Source: an uncultured Anaerococcus sp. (GTDB lineage: Bacteria; Bacillota; Clostridia; Tissierellales; Peptoniphilaceae). From it: DNA of 10,895 nucleotides. Numbering within the stretch: the first letter of the stretch is position 1; every line of letters begins with the position of its first letter. This document shows, piece by piece, positions 6,517 to 10,895 of this stretch. The DNA is taken from contig URRX01000034.1 in assembly GCA_900550345.1 (NCBI GenBank), positions 1 to 10,895 on the forward strand. The letters run 5' to 3'. The notes beneath the pieces were generated by a model, which was not told where the DNA came from, did not search any database, and saw nothing but the letters and a program-made list of their open reading frames with translations. Both the position numbers and the translations under genes were made by a program.

Positions 6517-7884
6517 CTACCCCAATACATCATCAATTTCTTTAAAATCTTTTTGTTTGGTTATAACCATAACCCTGTCACCTAATTCAATTGTACTTTC
6601 ACCATTAGCGACCTCGATTTTACCGCCCAAACTTTCTCTAGAAATTCCTACGATAAGAGTATTTTCTTTCAAATTCAAATCTTTTAGCTTTTTACCAGTA
6701 ACTTTTGAATTTTCAATAACAGTAAAATCAATAGCCTCAACCCTATCGTCAGATAATCTAAACAGATTTGAAATAGATTCTCCCCTGGAATTTTCTTTAG
6801 ATCTTAAAAGTCTAGATACAAAAAATGATGCTGATTTTTTTGGAGTAACAGTAGTATCAACATCAAGAATTCCTGTGATTTTCAACAACTGAGTTCTATT
6901 TACCTTGGCAATTATTTTATCAATACCTCTTTTTTTAGCAAGAAGAGAAATTAAAATATTCTCCTCATCAATTCCTGTAAGAGAAACAACTGCATCATAA
7001 TTTTCAATTCTTATCTCATCAAGAATTTCGGGATCTGATCCATCAGCATTAATAACATCACAATCTGGAAGGCTTTCAGAAAAATTCAATGCCCTTTCCT
7101 TATTATTTTCCAAAACTGTAACCTTAAAATTTCTCTTTAATAATAATCTAGAAAGATATAAAGCAATAGATCCTCCACCAACTATTAAAACATCTTTAAT
7201 ATTTCTTCTTGAATCAACTTGTCTCTTATAAAACTTATCAATATCCTCTCTAGGACCTGCAACATAAATTTTTTCGCCAACTTCTAGAATATGATTACCA
7301 TTTGGTATAACAACCTGGTCATCCTTCTCACCTATAACAATAATTGTATTACCCAAAAGTCCCTCAGAATTTATTTCCATCAAAGATTTATTTTTAAGCT
7401 TAGAATTTTCATCAATCTCAAGCTCAATCAAAATAACCTTAGAATCCAAAAAATTTTCCACATTAACAGCATAAGTATATTTTAAAGTTCTTTGAATTTC
7501 CTTGGCAGCAGAAAATTCCGGGTTAACAAGCCTATCGACCCCCATAGTAGTTCTCATAAACTCATCATCCTTAATATATCTAGGATCACGAAGTCTAACA
7601 ATAGTTGCTCTAGCTCCCATTTTCTTAGCAATCATAGATGAAATTAAATTTACATCATCATTATAAGTCATGGCAATAAAAGCATCGCATTCATTAACAT
7701 TAGCCTCATTGAGAACATCTATATCTCTACCATCACCCAAAATGCCCATAACATCATTTTGAGAAAGAAGTCTTTCCAGCACATCTTTATTTTTTTCTAT
7801 AACTAAAATATTGTGACCTTCATCAGAAAGCTGACTAGTAAGATAAGATCCAACCTTACCAGCACCTACAATAATAACATTCAT
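6517..7884 (-). CDS. trkA: Trk potassium uptake system, regulatory subunit TrkA
   Basis: Cytoplasmic gating subunit of Trk. It has 455 residues from the ATG at 7882-7884, which has GGGGGA 3 nt upstream and begins directly with the Rossmann motif. An ATG 20 codons earlier (7944) lacks a good ribosome site and lies upstream of the likely transcript start. There are two RCK_N/RCK_C units. The first has MNVIIVGAGKVGSYL (GxGxxG at 7-12) with acidic E30, and its RCK_C runs about 140-215. The second has DVLIVGGGSIALYLSRLL (231-248; GxGxxA) with E259, and its RCK_C runs about 370-450. Both nucleotide sites look intact. RCK_C domains bind c-di-AMP in some Firmicutes; this cannot be judged here. Confidence 0.94.
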   Translation of the reverse strand: MNVIIVGAGKVGSYLTSQLSDEGHNILVIEKNKDVLERLLSQNDVMGILGDGRDIDVLNEANVNECDAFIAMTYNDDVNLISSMIAKKMGARATIVRLRDPRYIKDDEFMRTTMGVDRLVNPEFSAAKEIQRTLKYTYAVNVENFLDSKVILIELEIDENSKLKNKSLMEINSEGLLGNTIIVIGEKDDQVVIPNGNHILEVGEKIYVAGPREDIDKFYKRQVDSRRNIKDVLIVGGGSIALYLSRLLLKRNFKVTVLENNKERALNFSESLPDCDVINADGSDPEILDEIRIENYDAVVSLTGIDEENILISLLAKKRGIDKIIAKVNRTQLLKITGILDVDTTVTPKKSASFFVSRLLRSKENSRGESISNLFRLSDDRVEAIDFTVIENSKVTGKKLKDLNLKENTLIVGISRESLGGKIEVANGESTIELGDRVMVITKQKDFKEIDDVLG

Positions 7885-7915
7885 AAATCCCCCTACAGGT
7901 AAATTACCTATTAAC

Positions 7916-7944
7916 ATTGTATAATAAGTAATAAAAAAAACCAA
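7916..7944 (-). promoter_or_regulatory. Candidate promoter of trkA-trkH
   Basis: On the minus strand, TTGGTT (7939-7944), a 17-nt spacer and TACAAT (7916-7921). The transcript would start near 7909, about 25 nt before the chosen trkA ATG. That is too short for a c-di-AMP riboswitch. The surrounding 7945-8170 is AT-rich, with no ORF or strong structure that I can see. Confidence 0.45.
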
Positions 7945-8161
7945 TTTATTATAAAATTAAAATTATTTTCTAAACTACAAGCTACAAAATTAAAATTTAA
8001 AATAATAAAGTTCATTTATATTAAATATCATTTTTTAAATATAGAAATTAATCTATTTCTACTTAAAATAATTTCATATTCTAAAAAAACAAATACTTAA
8101 CTTACGAACATATAATCATGTTACTATTTTATTAAAAGTATTAGCTATAAAATAATTTTAA

Positions 8162-8193
8162 GCAAAAGAAAAGCACCAATTTAATTGGTGCTT
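8162..8193 (-). terminator. Terminator of the tRNA operon
   Basis: A 10-bp perfect stem (8184-8193 with 8171-8180) and a 3-nt loop, followed on the minus strand by a T-rich tail (TTCTTTTGCTT). It lies 5 nt after the CCA end of the last tRNA. Confidence 0.85.
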
Positions 8194-8197
8194 AATC

Positions 8198-8274
8198 TGG
8201 TGGGCCTCCAGGGACTCGAACCCTGGACCTACCGGTTATGAGCCGGGCGCTCTAACCAACTGAGCTAGAGGCCC
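8198..8274 (-). tRNA. tRNA with anticodon CAT, probably tRNA-Ile2
   Basis: A full cloverleaf of 77 nt with encoded CCA. Acceptor GGGCCTC pairs with GAGGCCC, A73 is the discriminator, and the anticodon loop is CTCATAA. CAT can be elongator Met or the lysidine-modified Ile2 (read as AUA). The GGGCCT acceptor, GGTTAGAGC D-arm and GGCTCATAACC stem-loop look more like Ile2, which needs TilS. It is not the initiator, which lies at 9883-9959. Last tRNA of the cluster. Confidence 0.9.
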
Positions 8275-8339
8275 AAACAAAACCTTGTAATTTTTAATAA
8301 AAAAATTTTATGAAATAAATTCATAATTAGGCTTGTTTT

Positions 8340-8416
<77 letters not shown>

Positions 8417-8432
8417 ATATATAAAATTAAAA

Positions 8433-8508
8433 TGGCAGGGGTTACAGGACTTGAACCCGTGACATCCGGTTTTGGAGACCGACGTTCTACCAACTGAACT
8501 AAACCCCT
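8433..8508 (-). tRNA. tRNA-Trp(CCA)
   Basis: 76 nt with encoded CCA; acceptor AGGGGTT/AACCCCT, G73, anticodon loop CTCCAAA, standard T-arm. Confidence 0.96.
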
Positions 8509-8540
8509 ACTTAAATCCTTCAACTAAGAAGAGATTTTTT

Positions 8541-8616
8541 TGGTGCCCAGAGGCGGAATCGAACCACCGACACGGGGATTTTCAGTCCCCTGCTCTACCG
8601 ACTGAGCTATCTGGGC
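8541..8616 (-). tRNA. tRNA-Phe(GAA)
   Basis: 76 nt with encoded CCA; acceptor GCCCAGA/TCTGGGC, A73, anticodon loop CTGAAAA. Confidence 0.96.
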
Positions 8617-8619
8617 ATA

Positions 8620-8713
8620 TGGCGGAGAAGGAGGGATTTGAACCCTCGCATCCCTTTTGAAAGGATCTACTCCCTTAGCAGGGGAGCCTCTTCAGCCACT
8701 TGAGTACTTCTCC
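8620..8713 (-). tRNA. tRNA-Ser(GCT)
   Basis: 94 nt with the long variable arm of class II tRNAs; acceptor GGAGAAG, G73, anticodon loop CTGCTAA, encoded CCA. Only 3 nt separate it from tRNA-Phe. Confidence 0.96.
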
Positions 8714-8717
8714 ATCA

Positions 8718-8735
8718 AGTCAATAGATATTGACT
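8718..8735. repeat. Perfect inverted repeat between the two tRNA-Ser genes
   Basis: AGTCAATA and TATTGACT face each other across 2 nt (7 bp with a 4-nt loop when folded). On the plus strand a T-rich run follows (CTTATTTTTTT), so it would end antisense transcripts. On the sense strand no T run follows, so there it may serve in processing. Confidence 0.5.
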
Positions 8736-8745
8736 CTTATTTTTT

Positions 8746-8836
8746 TGGCGGAGAGGAAGGGATTCGAACCCTTGTGAGCCGTAAGACTCTAACGGTTTTC
8801 AAGACCGCCCCGTTATGACCGCTTCGGTACCTCTCC
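8746..8836 (-). tRNA. tRNA-Ser(TGA)
   Basis: 91 nt, class II with long variable arm; acceptor GGAGAGG/CCTCTCC, G73, anticodon loop CTTGAAA, encoded CCA. Confidence 0.96.
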
Positions 8837-8842
8837 ATATAT

Positions 8843-8918
8843 TGGTGACCCATCGGAGATTCGAACTCCGGACACCTTGATTAAAAGTCAAGTGCTCTAC
8901 CGACTGAGCTAATGGATC
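8843..8918 (-). tRNA. tRNA-Lys(TTT), copy 1
   Basis: 76 nt with encoded CCA; acceptor GATCCAT/ATGGGTC with one T-G pair, A73, anticodon loop CTTTTAA. It is identical base for base to the copy at 9003-9078. Confidence 0.96.
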
Positions 8919-9002
8919 AATTTAGAAATACAGTGGCTAAAATGCCTTTCTTGCCTATTTAGCTTGCCAGTATAACCACTAAATAATAACATGAAATATT
9001 AA

Positions 9003-9078
9003 TGGTGACCCATCGGAGATTCGAACTCCGGACACCTTGATTAAAAGTCAAGTGCTCTACCGACTGAGCTAATGGATC
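9003..9078 (-). tRNA. tRNA-Lys(TTT), copy 2
   Basis: Identical in sequence to the copy 160 bp to the left. The identity stops about at the gene ends (roughly 78 bp), so either the gene alone was duplicated or the copies are kept alike by conversion. Confidence 0.96.
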
Positions 9079-9083
9079 AAATA

Positions 9084-9159
9084 TGGCTGGGATAGCAGGA
9101 CTCGAACCTACGCATACCAGAGTCAAAGTCTGGTGCCTTACCGACTTGGCTATATCCCA
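9084..9159 (-). tRNA. tRNA-Gln(TTG)
   Basis: 76 nt with encoded CCA; acceptor TGGGATA/TATCCCA (U1-A72, typical of Gln), G73, anticodon loop CTTTGAC. Confidence 0.95.
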
Positions 9160-9163
9160 AAAA

Positions 9164-9240
<77 letters not shown>

Positions 9241-9243
9241 TTA

Positions 9244-9317
9244 TGGAGCGGGTGAAGGGAATCGGACCCTCGCAACCAGCTTGGAAGGCTGGGGCTCTAC
9301 CACTGAGCTACACCCGC
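9244..9317 (-). tRNA. tRNA-Gly(TCC) with unusual T-loop
   Basis: 74 nt with encoded CCA; acceptor GCGGGTG/CACCCGC, U73 as in other Gram-positive tRNA-Gly, anticodon loop CTTCCAA. The T-loop reads TCCGATT instead of TTCGATT, so position 55 (normally pseudouridine) is C (complement of 9265). The outer T-stem pair is G-T. The D-loop still has G18-G19. Confidence 0.95.
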
Positions 9318-9321
9318 AAAT

Positions 9322-9407
9322 TGGTGGGGAAGAGCGGATTCGAACCACTGAAAGCTAAGCTAACGGATTTACAGTCCGTCCCATTTGGCCAACTCTGGAA
9401 CTTCCCC
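9322..9407 (-). tRNA. tRNA-Tyr(GTA)
   Basis: 86 nt, class II with long variable arm; acceptor GGGGAAG/CTTCCCC, A73, anticodon loop CTGTAAA, encoded CCA. It is the first gene after the internal promoter. Confidence 0.96.
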
Positions 9408-9415
9408 AAAATTTG

Positions 9416-9474
9416 TATTTCACAATTATATATTATAGCATAAACTATATTTATATTCAACTTTATTTCACAAT
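9416..9474. repeat. 11-bp direct repeats flanking the internal tRNA promoter
   Basis: TATTTCACAAT occurs at 9416-9426 and 9464-9474 (48 bp apart). On the minus strand one copy lies 3 bp upstream of the -35 box and the other covers the expected transcript start. Confidence 0.6.
9432..9460 (-). promoter_or_regulatory. Internal promoter of the tRNA cluster
   Basis: On the minus strand, TTGAAT (9455-9460), a 17-nt spacer and perfect TATAAT (9432-9437) lie in the 72-nt gap between tRNA-Thr and tRNA-Tyr. The transcript would start near 9425, about 18 nt before tRNA-Tyr. It would drive tRNA-Tyr and everything downstream to the CAT tRNA. Confidence 0.75.
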
Positions 9475-9479
9475 AAAAT

Positions 9480-9555
9480 TGGAGCTGATGATAGGACTTG
9501 AACCTACAACCTATTGATTACAAATCAATTGCTCTACCAATTGAGCTACATCAGC
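9480..9555 (-). tRNA. tRNA-Thr(TGT)
   Basis: 76 nt with encoded CCA; acceptor GCTGATG/CATCAGC, U73, anticodon loop TTTGTAA. Confidence 0.96.
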
Positions 9556-9603
9556 ATATTGGATCTCATCTGAAATCCAACTCTATAATAGCCTTAAAGG
9601 CAA

Positions 9604-9680
9604 TGGCGACTTAGATGGGATTCGAACCCACGACCTCTGCCGTGACAGGGCAGCATTCTAACCAGCTGAACTACTAAGCC
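9604..9680 (-). tRNA. tRNA-Asp(GTC)
   Basis: 77 nt with encoded CCA; acceptor GGCTTAG/CTAAGTC with one G-T pair, G73, anticodon loop CTGTCAC. Confidence 0.96.
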
Positions 9681-9691
9681 ATAATAATTTT

Positions 9692-9767
9692 TGGTGGAAG
9701 TAACAGGGCTCGAACCTGTGACCCCCTGCTTGTAAGGCAGATGCTCTCCCAACTGAGCTATACTTCC
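9692..9767 (-). tRNA. tRNA-Val(TAC)
   Basis: 76 nt with encoded CCA; acceptor GGAAGTA/TACTTCC, A73, anticodon loop CTTACAA. Confidence 0.96.
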
Positions 9768-9771
9768 AAAA

Positions 9772-9846
9772 TGGTGACCCTACCGGGATTTGAACCCGGG
9801 ATACCGCCGTGAAAGGGCGATGTCTTAACCGCTTGACCATAGGGCC
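9772..9846 (-). tRNA. tRNA-Glu(TTC)
   Basis: 75 nt with encoded CCA; acceptor GGCCCTA/TAGGGTC with one G-T pair, A73, anticodon loop CTTTCAC. Confidence 0.96.
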
Positions 9847-9882
9847 TTATTAAATTTCATAAACAAGCATACAAAAAAAGTA

Positions 9883-9959
9883 TGGTTGCGGGAGTAGGAT
9901 TTGAACCTACGACCTCCGGGTTATGAGCCCGACGAGCCACCAAGCTGCTCCATCCCGCG
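9883..9959 (-). tRNA. Initiator tRNA-fMet(CAT)
   Basis: 77 nt with encoded CCA. Two initiator marks are clear: the C1-A72 mismatch at the acceptor end (CGCGGGA against TCCCGCA) and three G-C pairs in the anticodon stem (GGG...CCC) around loop CTCATAA. A73 is the discriminator. Confidence 0.97.
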
Positions 9960-9963
9960 TTAT

Positions 9964-10052
9964 TGGTGCCGAGAATCGGAATCGAACCGATACGGTGTTT
10001 GACCACCGCAGGATTTTAAGTCCTGTGCGTCTGCCAGTTCCGCCACCCCGGC
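9964..10052 (-). tRNA. tRNA-Leu(TAA)
   Basis: 89 nt, class II with long variable arm; acceptor GCCGGGG/TCTCGGC with two G-T pairs, A73, anticodon loop CTTAAAA, encoded CCA. Confidence 0.96.
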
Positions 10053-10055
10053 ATT

Positions 10056-10130
10056 TGGCGCTCAGGGTGGGGCTCGAACCCACAACCTACCGGTTAACAG
10101 CCGGGTGCTCCACCATTGAGCTACCTAAGC
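10056..10130 (-). tRNA. tRNA-Asn(GTT)
   Basis: 75 nt with encoded CCA; acceptor GCTTAGG/CCTGAGC with one T-G pair, G73, anticodon loop CTGTTAA. It is the first tRNA of the cluster, about 10 nt after the expected transcript start. Confidence 0.96.
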
Positions 10131-10146
10131 ACGAATAATATGTACA

Positions 10147-10175
10147 ATTATAAATTATTAAATTTAATTTGTCAA
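10147..10175 (-). promoter_or_regulatory. Perfect-consensus promoter of the tRNA operon
   Basis: On the minus strand, TTGACA (10170-10175), a 17-nt spacer and TATAAT (10147-10152): both boxes match the sigma-A consensus exactly. The transcript would start near 10140. The first two T of the -35 box are also the last two T of the upstream rRNA terminator. Confidence 0.88.
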
Positions 10176-10223
10176 AAAATCTTACATTTTTTTGTGAAGA
10201 AATAATCTTCACAAAAAAGTAAG
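10174..10223 (-). terminator. Terminator of the rRNA operon after 5S
   Basis: A long A/T-rich hairpin: CTTAC (10223-10219) pairs with GTAAG (10185-10181). Inside it, a 13-bp perfect stem (10218-10206 with 10200-10188) closes a 5-nt loop, with 2 unpaired nt on one side. On the minus strand ATTTTTTG follows at once. Stem plus T6 fit an intrinsic terminator, though the G+C content of the stem is low. Confidence 0.7.
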
Positions 10224-10224
10224 T

Positions 10225-10338
10225 TTGGCAACTACCTAGTCTCCCGGGAGGTCTCCCTCCGAGTACCATCGGCGTTAGAAGGCTTAACTTCTGTGTTCGG
10301 TATGGGAACAGGTGTATCCCTTCTGCCATCGTCACCAT
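10225..10338 (-). rRNA. rrf: 5S ribosomal RNA
   Basis: The conserved 5S core is readable on the minus strand: CCCATACCGAACACAGAAG, then GCCGATGGTACT and GGGAGACT. Ends are set by the terminal helix, TGGTGAC (10337-10331) with GTTGCCA (10232-10226), and are good to a few bases. Third gene of the rRNA operon. Confidence 0.93.
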
Positions 10339-10375
10339 ATATTAATTATACTACTTTTAACCTAATTTAAAACTT

Positions 10376-10455
10376 ATTCTCGCTTCGCTGAGAGTGCTCC
10401 GCACGGGTCCTTTATGAGCCGGACGGGCTGTCCTCCTAGAGCCGGACGGGCTAGT
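10376..10455 (-). repeat. GC-rich mini-hairpin block in the 23S-5S spacer
   Basis: The spacer (about 10339-10474) is AT-rich except for a core of about 74 nt near 66% G+C by count. It contains GAGCCGGACGGGCT twice (10416-10429 and 10439-10452, 23-nt period). It also holds a row of tiny palindromes: 10378-10393 (TCTC/GAGA and GC/GC), 10394-10404 (GTGC/GCAC), and AGCC/GGCT inside each repeat. I do not recognise it as a named element. Confidence 0.7.
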
Positions 10456-10474
10456 TTAATAGCTATAAATATTT

Positions 10475-10895
<421 letters not shown>

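Noticed and set aside
7885..7944. A 20-codon N-terminal extension of TrkA from an earlier ATG.
   Set aside because: Homologues begin at the MNVIIVGAGKVG motif, a strong GGGGGA site serves the later ATG, and the likely promoter overlaps the extension.
7885..8170. A c-di-AMP or potassium riboswitch, or a small gene, before trkA.
   Set aside because: The stretch is almost pure A/T with stops in all frames I read, and the likely leader is about 25 nt.
8843..9078. Two perfect long repeats that might suggest a CRISPR-like or insertion-element structure.
   Set aside because: They are two identical tRNA-Lys genes; no further repeat units or spacers follow.
10188..10218. TTGTGAA...TTCACAA near 5S, and TTGTGAAATA at 9416-9474, as Rex redox-regulator sites.
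   Set aside because: Rex boxes have inverted halves about 4 nt apart. Here the spacing is 9 nt within a terminator hairpin, and the other copies are direct, not inverted.

Overview
The window comes from a low-GC, AT-rich Gram-positive bacterium. Shine-Dalgarno sites are strong (AGGAGG or GGGG types), the promoters are sigma-A-like, rplM-rpsI has a structured leader, the potassium system is TrkA/TrkH, and a large tRNA cluster follows an rRNA operon. The style fits an anaerobic Firmicute of the Tissierellia/Peptoniphilaceae kind (Anaerococcus-like). The taxon is an inference from style, not a match.

Layout, left to right. (1) 1-646, minus: an XRE-type regulator with a helical, TPR-like C-terminus, cut by the left edge and starting at TTG. 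(2) 799-1853, minus: rplM-rpsI (L13-S9) with its own promoter, a structured 5' leader and a terminator. (3) 1854-3502, minus: thiD followed by a CbiK-type metal chelatase, coupled by a 1-nt gap; the chelatase stop codon touches the -35 box of rplM. (4) 3529-4963, plus: a divergent promoter and two tandem equal-length DUF554 membrane proteins. (5) 5000-5034: a shared convergent terminator. (6) 5054-7944, minus: trkA-trkH, a complete Trk potassium-uptake system. (7) 8171-10175, minus: 19 tRNA genes with their own terminator, a perfect-consensus promoter at the head and a second promoter inside. (8) 10174-10895, minus: the rRNA operon end, with the 23S 3' part (cut by the right edge), a spacer holding an odd GC-rich hairpin block, 5S and a terminator whose U-tract runs into the tRNA promoter.

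Most of the window is housekeeping: translation (r-proteins, rRNA, tRNA), thiamine-pyrimidine salvage, metal insertion into a tetrapyrrole, and potassium homeostasis. I see no phage, CRISPR, transposase or defence system. The points most worth a second look are the rplM leader with two tiny ORFs (one with a Pro-Pro-Pro run), the DUF554 pair, the GC-rich hairpin array in the 23S-5S spacer, the overlap of rRNA terminator and tRNA promoter, a tRNA-Gly with C at position 55, and a promoter bracketed by 11-bp direct repeats.

There is no protein-coding gene between 7885 and the right edge. Of that, 7885-8170 is AT-rich intergenic DNA with one candidate promoter, and the rest is tRNA and rRNA.
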